Shown: positions 39,544 to 50,143, numbered from the stretch's first letter. The stretch: 64,000 nt of DNA from Pectobacterium atrosepticum (GCA_019056595.1 CP036163.1:2170001-2234000), one strand, 5' to 3'. The notes: generated by a model not told the origin, from the sequence alone. Translations and numbers: made by a program.

Positions 39544-41649
39544 TCAGAATGAATAAGAAACGCTGCCGACCACACTGCGCTCTGCACCGAAGTAACAGAA
39601 CTCCAGCGAGTTACAGGCCGCTACGTAGCGTTTATCGGTCAGGTTGTTGACGTTAAGCTGTGCACTCAGTCCTTTCAGACCCACCTTCGAGAGGTCGTAT
39701 CCCACCGCCATATCCACCAGCGTATAAGAAGGCAACGTATGGGTATTGGCACGATCGGAGGTCACACCGTTCACGTAACGCACGCCGGAGCCAATGGTCA
39801 GGCCATCCAGAGGACCGCTTTTCACATCATAGCTGGCCCAAGCGCTGGCCTGATTGCGTGGCGCATACACCGCACGTTTTCCTTGCTCAGCTGCACTGCT
39901 TTTCTTGTAGCGAATATCCGTATAGGTATAAGCCGCTTGCAGACGCAAGTTATCAGTAATATGGCTCACTGCCTCCAGCTCTACCCCTTCCGATTCGATT
40001 TCACCAATGGAACGGTAAGGGTCGTTAGGCTGAACTTTTGTCGCCACATTTTTCTGATTAATACGGAACACCGACAGGCTGTACTGATCCTGAGAACCTT
40101 CAGGTTGATACTTCATCCCTGCTTCCCACTGCTTGCCTTTCATTGGATCCAGCACGTTACCGTTATCATCGGCGAAACTGGTCGGCGTAAAGGCAGTGGA
40201 ATAGCTGACATACGGCGCAAAGCCGTTATCAAACAGATAGAGTAAGGCGGCACGAGAGCTAAAATTGTTTTTATCCAACTCGCTGCGTGTCCCTTTGGTC
40301 TGGTCAATGTGGGTCACTTTCACCTGATCGTGGCGACCACCCAACGTTAAGCGCCAGCGCTCCCAGCTCATTTGATCCTGTACATAAATGCCCGTTTGTT
40401 GCAGCTTGTGTTTTTCCAACGTGCCAGACATTGCTGTTGGTCCAGAACCGTAAACGGGGCTAAAAGCATCAATTGCCGGGAATGAGCCAGAAGGCCAGTC
40501 CACGTCATTGTGGCGTTGCTGATAATCAATCCCCACCAGCAGACGGTGGTTGACCGCGCCAGTATCCACGCTGCCATCGAGCTGATTATCTAACGTTAAT
40601 GCGGACAGCGATTCACGGGAACCCGAGTAGTAGCGAGTCAGCGTATCGGCGCTCGGCTGCGTCCAACCATAGGCGTACACCTGATCCAAATGGACTTTGG
40701 TACGCAGGTAACGCAGCTTTTGACGCACTGCCCAGCCGCTATCGAAACCATGCTCAAAGTTGTATCCCACCATGTTTTGCTTACGGTCGTATTTCTCATA
40801 ATTCTCTTCCCCTTCATAGAAGGTATTAGAGATTTTCCGCCCGTTATGCGCCACCACAGTGCCTTCATACGGTAAACCTGAGTGGCTACCGCCTTCAGGA
40901 TCGCGTTGCAGGTAAGCCATCAATTCCAGACGCGTCTTGTCGGAAATCCGCCACAGTAGGCTAGGCGCGATCGCATAGCGCTCTTCTTTGGTTTTTTTGA
41001 ACTGCGTATCGGCTTCGCGCACGATCCCGCCCAGACGGAACGCAAACCGCTCGTCATCGTCCAGCGGACCGGTAACGTCAAATGCCGCACCGCGCTGCGC
41101 ATTATTGCCCGCAAACAGTTTAATCTGGCCGCTGCGTTCGAACGATGGTTGACGTGAATTCAGCGCCACAATCCCGCCCGGTGAAGAACGCCCATAGAGT
41201 ACGGACGCTGGGCCTCTGACCACTTCGATACTGTCAAGAAACCACGGATCGATAACCAGCGAGCTATGGGAGTTGGTATCCCCCATCATCTTCAGGCCGT
41301 CGAGATAGACGTTATCCAGACTGCCGTCAGAAAAGCCGCGCAGTACCATGTAATCAAAGCGGTTGGAGGCACCAATCTGGTTGTTGAACACGCCCGGCGT
41401 ATAGCCAACTGCCTGACGAACGCTGGTCGCCCCTTGCTCCTGAATCTGATCGCGCGTAATGATAGAAACGGCCTGAGGAGTCTCAATATCGGGCGTTTCC
41501 AGCTTGGTCGCACCGCGTTGCATTTGAGACGTCACGACTAACGTATCGCCCTGAGAAGGGGAGGATGGCGTATCCTGCGCGAGTGCCGACACAGTGAATC
41601 CACTGGTGAAACAGCCAACCACCAGCGCCAGCCGCGTTTTTCTAAACAT
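39544..41649 (-). CDS. TonB-dependent siderophore receptor
   Basis: An outer-membrane gated barrel for a ferric siderophore. Signal peptide (RLALVVGCFTSGFTVSALAQ), TonB box-like DTLVVTS, plug domain (ETPQAVSIITRDQIQEQGA, GFSDGSLDNVYLDGLKMMG, VVRGPASVLYGRSSPGGIV), then a 22-strand barrel ending in the typical terminal aromatic (GSVSYSF). 701 residues. FhuA/FoxA-like hydroxamate class by general look; ligand not proven. The ATG at 41649 has GGAG upstream. A Fur-like box precedes it and an AraC-type regulator lies upstream. Confidence 0.92.
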   Translation of the reverse strand: MFRKTRLALVVGCFTSGFTVSALAQDTPSSPSQGDTLVVTSQMQRGATKLETPDIETPQAVSIITRDQIQEQGATSVRQAVGYTPGVFNNQIGASNRFDYMVLRGFSDGSLDNVYLDGLKMMGDTNSHSSLVIDPWFLDSIEVVRGPASVLYGRSSPGGIVALNSRQPSFERSGQIKLFAGNNAQRGAAFDVTGPLDDDERFAFRLGGIVREADTQFKKTKEERYAIAPSLLWRISDKTRLELMAYLQRDPEGGSHSGLPYEGTVVAHNGRKISNTFYEGEENYEKYDRKQNMVGYNFEHGFDSGWAVRQKLRYLRTKVHLDQVYAYGWTQPSADTLTRYYSGSRESLSALTLDNQLDGSVDTGAVNHRLLVGIDYQQRHNDVDWPSGSFPAIDAFSPVYGSGPTAMSGTLEKHKLQQTGIYVQDQMSWERWRLTLGGRHDQVKVTHIDQTKGTRSELDKNNFSSRAALLYLFDNGFAPYVSYSTAFTPTSFADDNGNVLDPMKGKQWEAGMKYQPEGSQDQYSLSVFRINQKNVATKVQPNDPYRSIGEIESEGVELEAVSHITDNLRLQAAYTYTDIRYKKSSAAEQGKRAVYAPRNQASAWASYDVKSGPLDGLTIGSGVRYVNGVTSDRANTHTLPSYTLVDMAVGYDLSKVGLKGLSAQLNVNNLTDKRYVAACNSLEFCYFGAERSVVGSVSYSF

Positions 41650-41676
41650 GGGAATCTCCACAGACCTTATTATTGT

Positions 41677-41691
41677 AAATAAGAATTATTA
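41677..41691 (-). promoter_or_regulatory. Candidate Fur box of the siderophore receptor
   Basis: On the minus strand TAATAATTCTTATTT matches 11 of 14 specified positions of the 7-1-7 pattern TGATAAT-N-ATTATCA, 28 bp before the receptor start. Confidence 0.5.
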
Positions 41692-41841
41692 CTGTTTTTG
41701 GTCTAACGATAGCTATGCGCAGTGACGGCTTACGTATGCGCAATGACAAAATGGGAACTCAGCGGGAAGACGCGCGGCGGGCAGCAAAGTGGCAATGCCT
41801 GGCGTAAACAAGGGTCAATGCATTGATTAAGAAAGGGAGTG

Positions 41842-42819
41842 TTAGCTGGCGATGCGCGCATCGCTCGGTGCAATGCCGTAACGTCGCCGGAAAGCCGTAG
41901 CAAAGTTGGTCGCATGCTGGTAACCCGACATCCAGGCGGCCTGCTGAACGCTATATCCCTGCGCCAGATAGCGTCGGGATAGCTCCAACCGGCAGTCACG
42001 CAGATAGTCAAAGACAGAATGACCATATACCTGACGAAACTTGGTACGCAGGCTACTGGTGCTCATCGCAGCCAGTTGCGCCAGTTCATTGAGGGTGTAC
42101 TCTTTTTCAGGCTGTTGCGCCAGAAGTCGCCGAACATTCTCCAGCCGATCCTGTTCGCCGGGCGGGGGCAATATGCGTCGCTCTCCCCCACGTTGCCCAA
42201 ATGACAAACCATGCCCCAGCAGTTGTAGCATCACCCCTTCCAGCATAAGCTGGCGCGATAATCCCGGCGTGGTGTTTTCAAGCGCATGTTGTAACCCAGA
42301 TAACAAATAGCCGGGAACCTGCCATAAAAAGGCCGGATTACCGCTCTGCTCCCATTCGTTCAACAACAAGCCCAACAGCGGTTCCAAAGCAAAAGTCGCG
42401 GGGAAAATTCCCAGAGACACGGTACGGAGATGGTGATCTGCAAGGTGGCTGGCGTTCATGACGAGCGGCTCGCCCAACCGGGTGCTGAATGCCATACCAG
42501 ACCGCACGACAAACTCTTTACCATTCAGGCGCAGCGCGACGCACCCTTCCAGCACCACCAGCGTATAAAATGGGCAGCAGTGTAAAGACGTTGATTCGTA
42601 AGGCTGCAACACGCGCACGTTAGAGTTCGTCAGGCAAATACCGGAGGATAACGTCATCTCTTCGACATCGCCCTGCACAACGATACGCTTTTCTTTCGTA
42701 CGATCGCGGCAAGATGACAGCTGCGGGAAATGGTAGTCAATCCCGTAACGTTCACCGATTTCGAAGAAATCCTCAATGGAAAAGAGTCGTTTTAACATGA
42801 GCCTGGAAGATACCCTCAT
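41842..42819 (-). CDS. AraC-family regulator (PchR/YbtA-like)
   Basis: About 318-325 residues (ATG at 42819 or 42798). The C-terminal pair of helix-turn-helix motifs is clear: YTLNELAQLAAMSTSSLRTKF, VFDYLRDCRLE, and YSVQQAAWMSGYQHATNFATAF. The N-terminal half is a cupin-like sensor. Members beside siderophore receptors activate uptake genes when their ferric siderophore is bound; control of the adjacent receptor is inferred from position. Confidence 0.9.
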   Translation of the reverse strand: MRVSSRLMLKRLFSIEDFFEIGERYGIDYHFPQLSSCRDRTKEKRIVVQGDVEEMTLSSGICLTNSNVRVLQPYESTSLHCCPFYTLVVLEGCVALRLNGKEFVVRSGMAFSTRLGEPLVMNASHLADHHLRTVSLGIFPATFALEPLLGLLLNEWEQSGNPAFLWQVPGYLLSGLQHALENTTPGLSRQLMLEGVMLQLLGHGLSFGQRGGERRILPPPGEQDRLENVRRLLAQQPEKEYTLNELAQLAAMSTSSLRTKFRQVYGHSVFDYLRDCRLELSRRYLAQGYSVQQAAWMSGYQHATNFATAFRRRYGIAPSDARIAS

Positions 42820-42941
42820 CCTGTTTAACGCCCAGAATCAGGCCTGCGGTTATCGGGAATAGCGTGGAATAAAAACAGAAAAGCACTTTCTGCTTAATTG
42901 ATACTCACCTTACCATTACCATGAAATCGCATCAATAAGAC

Positions 42942-42956
42942 TGATAAGTATTCTCA
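42942..42956 (-). promoter_or_regulatory. Candidate Fur box upstream of the AraC-type gene
   Basis: TGATAAGTATTCTCA matches 12 of 14 specified positions of TGATAAT-N-ATTATCA, about 120 bp before the regulator start. It fits joint iron control with the receptor gene. Confidence 0.5.
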
Positions 42957-43007
42957 TTGATGTGTATTCTAAATCCTGAACACCTTCGCTCGCGTAGGTA
43001 AGGTTCT

Positions 43008-43259
43008 CTGACTGGCATCAGAAATCATGCTGAGGTATCAGTGAACGCCGAGTGAGCGACAGGACGTCGCGAAAGCCAGTGCCGCGTAGGGAACGCGTCA
43101 CTGGCGACTCGATAAGCGTTCAATGATTCCGAAGGCACCGCGTAGCGGCAGGATTTCAGCCAATAGCCTGGGTACATAGGGCAAGCGGCGTTTGAGCTGC
43201 CCTATGTCGGGCGTGGCGTATTCGTCACAAAATATAACCTTTGCCCTCACGCCCGAAAC
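43008..43259 (-). repeat. Structured dispersed repeat, copy C (inverted, diverged)
   Basis: The same element as copies A and B but on the minus strand and more diverged. Stems are kept with changed bases: CATAGGGCA/TGCCCTATG (43175-43206), CCAGTG...CACTGG with the conserved A/G mismatch (43076-43104), GCGAC/GTCGC (43056-43070), and a closing GAAATC/GATTTC-type stem. Lies 3' of metH. Confidence 0.8.
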
Positions 43260-43315
43260 GCCACCAGTCATGCATAACTCAGACAACAATATCTGTAAGC
43301 ACCTTACTCAATCAC

Positions 43316-46300
43316 TTAATCCGCATCATAGCCAAGATTCGGCGCCAGCCAGCGTTCAACCTCACCCACGTTCATACCTTTACGCACCGCGTAATCCTCT
43401 ACCTGATCGCGTTGGATTTGCGCGACGGCAAAATATTTACTGTCGGGGTGGCTGAAATACCAGCCGGATACCGATGCGCCCGGCCACATGGCATAGGATT
43501 CGGTTAGCTTCATGCCGGTATGCTTTTCCACATCCAACAGTTGCCAGATTTGTACTTTCTCCGTGTGGTCTGGACAAGCCGGATAACCTGGCGCAGGGCG
43601 AACACCCTGATAATTCTCACGAATCAGCAGCTCATTACTGAGGTTCTCATTCGGCGCATAGCCCCAGTAAACCTTTCGCACACGCTCATGCAGGTATTCC
43701 GCAAAGGCTTCCGCCAGACGGTCAGAGATCGCCTTCACCATGATCTTGTTGTAATCATCGTGCTGCGCTTCCCACAGATCGGCCAATGCATCCTCCTCCA
43801 GCCCGCCGGTCACCGCAAAGGCGCCCAGATAATCCGGCTTGCCACTGGATTTCGGCGCAACAAAATCGGACAGACAGTAGTTAGGGAAGTCGGGTTTTTC
43901 CGTCTGTTGACGCAGATGATGGCTGACTGACAGCACCGTTTCACGCCGTTCATCGGTATAAATCACCACGTCATCCCCAACACGGTTCGCCGGGAATAAG
44001 CCAACCACGCCACGAGGATTCAGCGCACCGCGCGCGGACAAATCGTCCAGCATCGCGTTAGCATCAGCAAAAAGGCGCTTGGCTTCTTCCCCCACCACGT
44101 CATCTTCCAGAATGCGGGGATACTTTCCAGCCAGCGACCAGGTCATAAAGAATGGCGTCCAGTCGATGTAGTTGCGCAGCGTTTCGATGTTAGCCGTTAC
44201 CGCCTGCACACCCGGCCGATGTGCAATCGGCGGCGTGTAGTTTTCCCAATCCAGATCTGAGGCATTAGCGCGAGCCGCCTCTAACGTCACGGGCGGCGTT
44301 CTCGGCTTTTTACGCGCGTGCTGAATACGCACGGTTTCGTATTCTTTACGGGTACGCGCAACAAAGTCGCCATACTGCGTACTAGACAACAGAGCCGACA
44401 CCACACCAACAGAGCGTGAGGCATTCTGCACGTAGACGGTCGGGCCGCTGTAGTTCTGCTCAATCTTCACAGCGGTATGCGCTTTAGAGGTCGTCGCGCC
44501 GCCAATCAATAGCGGCAGCGTAAAGCCCTGACGCTCCATCTCTTTCGCCACGTTGACCATTTCATCCAACGACGGTGTAATTAGCCCAGACAGCCCGATG
44601 ATATCGACCTTCTCTTCACGCGCGGTCTTCAGGATTTTATCCGTCGGCACCATCACGCCCAGATCGATAATTTCGTAGTTGTTACATTGCAACACCACGC
44701 CGACAATATTCTTACCGATATCGTGAACGTCACCTTTTACCGTCGCCAGCAGGATTTTCCCAGCAGATGAACCTTTGTCTTTACTGGCATCAATGTAGGG
44801 TTCGAGGTAAGCCACCGCTTGCTTCATCACACGGGCAGATTTCACTACCTGCGGTAAAAACATTTTGCCTGCACCGAATAGGTCACCGACGACGTTCATA
44901 CCATCCATCAGCGGACCTTCGATAACCTCGATCGGTCGTGACGCCTGCTGACGTGCTTCTTCTGTATCCAGCTCGATAAACTCGGTAATGCCTTTAACCA
45001 GCGAGTACTCCAGACGCTTCTTCACATCCCAGCCGCGCCACTCCGCCTGCGTTTTACTACCTTCATCTTCCGTTTTGCTACCGCGATATTTTTCCGCCAG
45101 TTCGAGCATGCGCTCGGTAGCATCGCTGCGACGGTTAAGGATCACATCCTCAACCGCATCACGCAGCTCAGCAGGAAGATCGTCATAGATCGCCAACTGA
45201 CTGGCGTTCACGATCCCCATGTCCATACCATTGCGGATCGCGTAATACAGGAAGACGGCGTGGATCGCCTCACGCACCAGATCGTTGCCACGGAACGAGA
45301 ACGACACGTTAGACACGCCGCCGGAGATCATCGCATGCGGCAGTTGCGCCTTAATATCTGCACAGGCTTCGATGAAATCCACCGCGTAGTTGTTGTGCTC
45401 GTCGATCCCCGTTGCCACGGCGAAAATGTTCGGGTCGAAAATAATGTCTTCCGGCGGGAAACCGACCTCTTCCGTCAGGATGCGATACGCCCGGCGACAA
45501 ATTTCAATTTTACGCGCTCGGGTATCAGCCTGTCCGACTTCATCGAAAGCCATTACCACCACGGCTGCGCCATAGCGCCGCACCAGCTTAGCGTGATGGA
45601 TAAAGGCCTCAACGCCTTCCTTCATAGAGATCGAGTTAACAATGCCTTTGCCCTGAATGCATTTGAGCCCTTTCTCAACCACATCCCATTTTGAGGAGTC
45701 GATCATAATCGGCACACGGGCGATATCAGGCTCACCGGCAATAAGATTCAGGAAGCGGGTCATCGCCGCTTCCGCATCCAGCATACCTTCATCCATGTTG
45801 ATATCGATGATCTGCGCGCCACTTTCCACCTGCTGACGGGCGACATCCAGCGCTTCGTTGTATTTCTCTTCTTTGATCAGACGCTTAAAACGTGCAGAAC
45901 CGGTAACGTTCGTCCGTTCCCCCACGTTAACAAACAGGGTGTTGGCATCGATAGTCAGCGGTTCAAGACCGGATAAACGACAAGCCACCGGGATCTCCGG
46001 CAGCTTACGCGGCGGCACGCCTTCCACTACTTTCGCCATCGCGGCAATGTGTGCAGGCGTCGATCCACAGCAACCGCCGACGATATTCAGGAAGCCCGAT
46101 CGCGCCCATTCTCCGATATGTTTCGCCATATCAGCAGGATCCAGATCGTATTCCCCGAAGGCGTTAGGCAGCCCCGCATTTGGATGTGCGCTCACATAGC
46201 ATTCTGAAATACGGGATAGTTCGGCGACATACTGGCGCAGCTCATCCGGCCCCAATGCACAGTTCAGACCGAAGGAAAGCGGGCGGGAATGACGCAGGGA

Positions 46301-46999
46301 GTTATAAAAGGCTTCTGTGGTTTGGCCAGATAACGTACGTCCTGATGCATCCGTGATCGTGCCAGAAATCATCACGGGCAATACGATCCCTAACGCCTCA
46401 AACTCACTTTCGACGGCAAAACTCGCCGCTTTAGCATTCAACGTGTCGAAAATGGTTTCGATCATGATCAGATCGACACCACCGGCGATCAGTGCGCGAG
46501 TGGATTCACGATACGCTTCGACCAACTGATCAAAACTGACGTTACGAAACGCAGGATCGTTAACATCGGGGGAGATCGATGCGGTGCGGTTCGTCGGGCC
46601 AAGCACACCGGCTACATAGCGCGGCTTATCCGGCGTTAATGCTGTCCATTTGTCTGCGCTGGCACGCGCCAGCTGGGCGGCGACGGTATTGATTTCCGCC
46701 GACAGCGATGCCATATCATAATCCGCCATCGCGATGGTGGTGGAGTTGAAGGTGTTGGTTTCGAGAATATCGGCACCGGCTTCCAGATAGGCGTTGTGAA
46801 TTTCACTAATCACCTGCGGCCTGGTCAGCACCAGCAGATCGTTATTTCCCTTCACATCGCTCGGCCAGTCAGCAAAGCGCTCGCCACGATAATCTGCTTC
46901 CTGCAGGCGATAACCCTGGATCATGGTACCCATACCACCATCCAGCACCATAATGCGTTGCGCCAACTGACGCCGCAATTCATCTACCCGATTACTCAC
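43316..46999 (-). CDS. metH: Cobalamin-dependent methionine synthase
   Basis: Transfers methyl from 5-methyltetrahydrofolate to homocysteine. 1227 residues from a GTG at 46999 (E. coli length); the longer TTG-started frame to 47020 is dropped. Domains in order: homocysteine/zinc domain ([22 protein letters not shown]), pterin domain ([15 protein letters not shown]), cobalamin domain with [11 protein letters not shown] giving the cobalt-ligating His, and the C-terminal SAM activation domain ([29 protein letters not shown]). Confidence 0.97.
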   Translation of the reverse strand: MSNRVDELRRQLAQRIMVLDGGMGTMIQGYRLQEADYRGERFADWPSDVKGNNDLLVLTRPQVISEIHNAYLEAGADILETNTFNSTTIAMADYDMASLSAEINTVAAQLARASADKWTALTPDKPRYVAGVLGPTNRTASISPDVNDPAFRNVSFDQLVEAYRESTRALIAGGVDLIMIETIFDTLNAKAASFAVESEFEALGIVLPVMISGTITDASGRTLSGQTTEAFYNSLRHSRPLSFGLNCALGPDELRQYVAELSRISECYVSAHPNAGLPNAFGEYDLDPADMAKHIGEWARSGFLNIVGGCCGSTPAHIAAMAKVVEGVPPRKLPEIPVACRLSGLEPLTIDANTLFVNVGERTNVTGSARFKRLIKEEKYNEALDVARQQVESGAQIIDINMDEGMLDAEAAMTRFLNLIAGEPDIARVPIMIDSSKWDVVEKGLKCIQGKGIVNSISMKEGVEAFIHHAKLVRRYGAAVVVMAFDEVGQADTRARKIEICRRAYRILTEEVGFPPEDIIFDPNIFAVATGIDEHNNYAVDFIEACADIKAQLPHAMISGGVSNVSFSFRGNDLVREAIHAVFLYYAIRNGMDMGIVNASQLAIYDDLPAELRDAVEDVILNRRSDATERMLELAEKYRGSKTEDEGSKTQAEWRGWDVKKRLEYSLVKGITEFIELDTEEARQQASRPIEVIEGPLMDGMNVVGDLFGAGKMFLPQVVKSARVMKQAVAYLEPYIDASKDKGSSAGKILLATVKGDVHDIGKNIVGVVLQCNNYEIIDLGVMVPTDKILKTAREEKVDIIGLSGLITPSLDEMVNVAKEMERQGFTLPLLIGGATTSKAHTAVKIEQNYSGPTVYVQNASRSVGVVSALLSSTQYGDFVARTRKEYETVRIQHARKKPRTPPVTLEAARANASDLDWENYTPPIAHRPGVQAVTANIETLRNYIDWTPFFMTWSLAGKYPRILEDDVVGEEAKRLFADANAMLDDLSARGALNPRGVVGLFPANRVGDDVVIYTDERRETVLSVSHHLRQQTEKPDFPNYCLSDFVAPKSSGKPDYLGAFAVTGGLEEDALADLWEAQHDDYNKIMVKAISDRLAEAFAEYLHERVRKVYWGYAPNENLSNELLIRENYQGVRPAPGYPACPDHTEKVQIWQLLDVEKHTGMKLTESYAMWPGASVSGWYFSHPDSKYFAVAQIQRDQVEDYAVRKGMNVGEVERWLAPNLGYDAD

Positions 47000-47153
47000 G
47001 CGAACCCCATTCCCAGCCAATAAATACGATATATATTGCGTCTATCCTAGCATAAGTTATGAACACCCTAACGAGAGGCAGCATGAGACTTTTTCAGGTA
47101 ATTTGCCGATAAAAAACACAGAGAAAGAAGAGTTGCATTCTGTGGTAAAAAAA

Positions 47154-47168
47154 CGAAAATCAATTCCA
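47154..47168 (+). promoter_or_regulatory. Candidate IclR box before iclR
   Basis: CGAAAATCAATTCCA matches 11 of 14 positions of the E. coli IclR-type palindrome TGGAAAT-N-ATTTCCA, 24 bp before the iclR ATG. Fits negative autoregulation. Confidence 0.5.
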
Positions 47169-47192
47169 TTACCATAAAAAGGAATCGACGCT

Positions 47193-48023
47193 ATGACGCC
47201 ACCAGAGCCAGCCAAACGCGGGAAGAAACCTAGAGCCAGTACGGGCACCACCGTGCAGCCAACCGGGCAGGTTCAGTCGCTGACCCGTGGCCTGACGCTG
47301 CTTGAATATATCGCCAAGGCAAACGGCAGCGTGGCGCTAACCGATCTAGCTCAGCAGGCCGGTCTACCGAATTCCACGACCCACCGACTGCTTACCACCA
47401 TGCAGCAACAGGGCTTTGTCCGTCAGGTGGGCGATCTGGGGCTGTGGACGATCGCATCGCATGCGTTTATCGTCGGTAGTAGCTTTCTGCAAAGCCGCAA
47501 CCTGTTGGCGATTGTGCATCCGATACTACGCAAATTAATGGAAGACTCGGGCGAGACGGTCAATCTGGCCGTTCTCGATCAAACGGATAGTCAGGCGATC
47601 ATCATCGATCAGGTGCAATGTACGGCGCTAATGCGTATGTCTGCACCGATCGGCGGTAAGTTGCCGATGCATGCTTCCGGTGCTGGGAAAGCGTTTCTAG
47701 CGCATTTACCTGATGCTCAGGTCACGCAGTTGCTGCACAAGAAAGGGCTGCATGGCTACACGCCACACACGTTCAGTTCGCCACAAGCGCTGAAGGAAAA
47801 TCTCTCGCTGATTCGCAAGCAGGGGTATTCGTTCGATGACGAAGAGCACGCGCTGGGGCTACGCTGCATCGCGGCCTGTATTCTGGATGAACACCACGAA
47901 GCCTTCGCCGCCATCTCCATCTCTGGCCCGGTATCGCGCATCACGGACGACCGCGTCACAGAACTCGGCGCACTGGTGATCAAGGCAGCGAAGCAGGTCA
48001 TGCAGGAATACAGCGGGCTATAA
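47193..48023 (+). CDS. iclR: Acetate operon repressor IclR
   Basis: A 276-residue repressor of aceBAK. Basic N-terminal arm (KRGKKPRAS), winged helix (SVALTDLAQQAGLPNSTTHRLLTTMQQQGFV), and C-terminal effector domain for glyoxylate/pyruvate (MSAPIGGKLPMHASGAGKAFLA, DDEEHALGLRCIAACI). Convergent with aceK, the last gene of its target operon, as in E. coli. Confidence 0.96.
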   Translation: MTPPEPAKRGKKPRASTGTTVQPTGQVQSLTRGLTLLEYIAKANGSVALTDLAQQAGLPNSTTHRLLTTMQQQGFVRQVGDLGLWTIASHAFIVGSSFLQSRNLLAIVHPILRKLMEDSGETVNLAVLDQTDSQAIIIDQVQCTALMRMSAPIGGKLPMHASGAGKAFLAHLPDAQVTQLLHKKGLHGYTPHTFSSPQALKENLSLIRKQGYSFDDEEHALGLRCIAACILDEHHEAFAAISISGPVSRITDDRVTELGALVIKAAKQVMQEYSGL

Positions 48024-48080
48024 ACAAGGTGTATTCCTCGTCAGGCCTTTTAGGCGCATGTCTATGCAGACTGTGGGAAG

Positions 48081-48335
48081 GTTTCGTGCGCAATAATACC
48101 GTTATTTTCATGCTACCTCGTAGCACGCGCCCGACACAGGGCGCTCAATCGCCGCCGCCCTGTGTACCCAGGCTTTCGGTGGGAATTATGCCGCTACGCG
48201 GTTCCATCGGTGTTCGTGACCGCTAGTCGAGCCGCCAGTGACGCGTTCCAGACGCGGCACTGGCTTTCGCGACGTCCTGTCGCTCACTCGGCGGTCAAGC
48301 CCACCGCTGCATAATTTTTCACGCCGGATAACGGC
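48081..48335 (+). repeat. Structured dispersed repeat, copy B
   Basis: About 255 bp filling the iclR-aceK gap. Hairpins: CACAGGGCG/CGCCCTGTG (48135-48164), CCAGTG-A-CGCGT/ACGCG-G-CACTGG (48235-48263), GCGAC/GTCGC (48269-48283), closing stem AATTATGC/GCATAATT (48184-48191 with 48309-48316), plus a crossing pair CGGTGGG/CCCACCG (48177-48183 with 48300-48306). Its right end overlaps the 3' end of aceK. Confidence 0.85.
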
Positions 48336-50094
48336 AAAGACCAGAATCATTCTCAGTAGTGATATATAGCGGCTCAGCACGTTGACTAAAACGCTTCCTA
48401 CGCCGGTAGGCGTAAACATCTTCGATATGACCTTCCCTGATGCGTTGCTGTAATGCCCGCCAGTAGTCCGCACAAAACAGATCGCCATGCATTTCCTCAA
48501 ACAGCGTGCGAATGTGGCGGTCGCTGCACAGGAAATGCGGAAATTCTTCGGGAAACACATCATTCGGCGCGACGCTGTACCACGGCTCTGCGGCCAGTTC
48601 GTCCTCCGGGTAACGCGGCGGCGGAATCTTGCGGAAATTCACCTCGGTCATGTAGCAGATCTCATCGTAATCATAAAATACGACTCGCCCATGACGCGTG
48701 ACGCCAAAATTCTTAAACAACATATCACCGGGGAAAATATTCGCCGCCGCCAGCTGTTTGATGGCATTGCCATACTCTTCGATCACATCGTGCAACTGCT
48801 GTGCGTTTGCCTGTTCCAGATAGAGGTTAAGCGGCGTCATCCGGCGTTCCATATACAAATGTCGAATCACCAGTTGATCTCCCAAATCCTCTAGTTTTTC
48901 CGGCACCTCCCGCCAGAGTTCATCCAATAACTCCGGGCTGATGCGGTGCTTATCGATGACGAAGTTTTCATATTCCTGCGTGTCCGCCATACGCCCGACG
49001 CGATCGTGCTCTTTAACTAGTTGATAGCACGCTATTACTCGCTCCGCACTCACCTCTTTCTGCGGCGCAAAACGATCTTTGATGACCTTAAATACGCGAT
49101 CGAACGAAGGCAGTGTAAACACCAGCATCACCATACCTTTCACCCCAGGAGCGATAATGAACTGCTCTTCTGACTCGGCAATGTAATGCAGATATTCGCG
49201 GTAATACTCGGTTTTACTGTGCTTCTGGCAGCCAATAGCCAGATAAAGCTCCGCCGTTGTCTTCCCCGGTAGAATGTCACGTAGCCAGGCCACCAGCGCG
49301 GATGGCTGCGGGGCATATACCATGAAGTAAGAACGGGCGAAACCAAACACCATGCTGGCGTCTGCCTGAGCGGTCAGGCAAGTATCAATAAATAGCGCAC
49401 CACGTTCGTTGTGGTGAATCGGCAGCAGAAATGGAAAAACACCGTCAGGCAGCGACAGTTTCCCCACCAGCCAAGCCGCTTTGTTACGGTAAAAGAGCTC
49501 ATTCGCTACCTGTAACGTCGCCTGATCAAGCTGCTCAGCAGAGAAGGTACTCTGTAAATACGTAACGATGTAATCAATATCACGCGGCAAATCTTCCCAC
49601 GGTAAACGGAGCGGCACATCACCCAGCAATTTTTCCAACATACGCTGCCAGCCGTCAGTTGGCACAAACGTCTTGGCAATCGGCCGGGGAATTTCATGAA
49701 AGCGCTTTTCTGGCTGAGAACTGAAAACAAACAGTTTATCGGGAGCGAGTTCCCGATGATTAAACAGCCGACAATAGACGGAATTGAAAAAGCTCTCCGC
49801 AATCTCGAAACGCGGATAGTCCGGCAATAAGCCGGTGTAGATATGCTTCATCCGCGCCAAAAAATCCGCATCATCACAGCGGATGCCGGTAATACAGCGC
49901 AACTGTGCGACAACCAGACCAACATGGTGATCGTATAAGTGAATACGTTGTTTCATTGCCTGTTGCACAGCGGGCCAGTCAGCCTGTTCAAAACGCTGCT
50001 GTGCGCCCGCGGTGACTTCGAGAAAACGACCATATTGCGCATCAAATCCTTGCAGGATCGTCTGCGCCACCAGCTTTTCAAGGTCACGCGTCAT
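48319..50094 (-). CDS. aceK: Isocitrate dehydrogenase kinase/phosphatase
   Basis: Switches ICDH off and on to steer isocitrate into the glyoxylate shunt. The kinase ATP site is [13 protein letters not shown] with the family-specific features; the metal/catalytic region is [25 protein letters not shown]. About 591 residues from the ATG at 50094. The last five or six codons and the stop come from repeat copy B, so the C-terminus (LCRYPA) is probably not ancestral. Confidence 0.95.
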   Translation of the reverse strand: MTRDLEKLVAQTILQGFDAQYGRFLEVTAGAQQRFEQADWPAVQQAMKQRIHLYDHHVGLVVAQLRCITGIRCDDADFLARMKHIYTGLLPDYPRFEIAESFFNSVYCRLFNHRELAPDKLFVFSSQPEKRFHEIPRPIAKTFVPTDGWQRMLEKLLGDVPLRLPWEDLPRDIDYIVTYLQSTFSAEQLDQATLQVANELFYRNKAAWLVGKLSLPDGVFPFLLPIHHNERGALFIDTCLTAQADASMVFGFARSYFMVYAPQPSALVAWLRDILPGKTTAELYLAIGCQKHSKTEYYREYLHYIAESEEQFIIAPGVKGMVMLVFTLPSFDRVFKVIKDRFAPQKEVSAERVIACYQLVKEHDRVGRMADTQEYENFVIDKHRISPELLDELWREVPEKLEDLGDQLVIRHLYMERRMTPLNLYLEQANAQQLHDVIEEYGNAIKQLAAANIFPGDMLFKNFGVTRHGRVVFYDYDEICYMTEVNFRKIPPPRYPEDELAAEPWYSVAPNDVFPEEFPHFLCSDRHIRTLFEEMHGDLFCADYWRALQQRIREGHIEDVYAYRRRKRFSQRAEPLYITTENDSGLCRYPA

Positions 50095-50110
50095 CATGAT
50101 CTCCAGATGA

Positions 50111-50139
50111 AACCCGGCCAGCCGAAAACTAGCCGGGTT
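50111..50139 (-). promoter_or_regulatory. Hairpin in the aceA-aceK gap
   Basis: AACCCGGC and GCCGGGTT (8 bp) enclose a GC-rich loop in the 49-bp gap. In E. coli a REP hairpin in the same gap lowers aceK expression below aceBA, so this may be the functional counterpart. Confidence 0.55.
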
Positions 50140-50143
50140 AGGA

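Larger units (their letters stand above)
42820..43315. other. AraC gene - metH intergenic region
   Basis: 496 bp with the regulator promoter, a second Fur-like box, and repeat copy C filling the right half. The 63-residue minus frame at 43098-43289 lies inside the repeat and is not called. Confidence 0.55.

Noticed and set aside
43098-43289. 63-codon minus-strand frame upstream of the metH stop
   Set aside because: Lies within repeat copy C and matches its sequence rather than any protein.
48029-48226. Small plus-strand frame sharing the peptide FMLPRSTRPTQG with a frame at 35615-35806
   Set aside because: The shared peptide comes from the shared repeat DNA; the third copy does not keep the frame on the same strand, and structure rather than coding is conserved.
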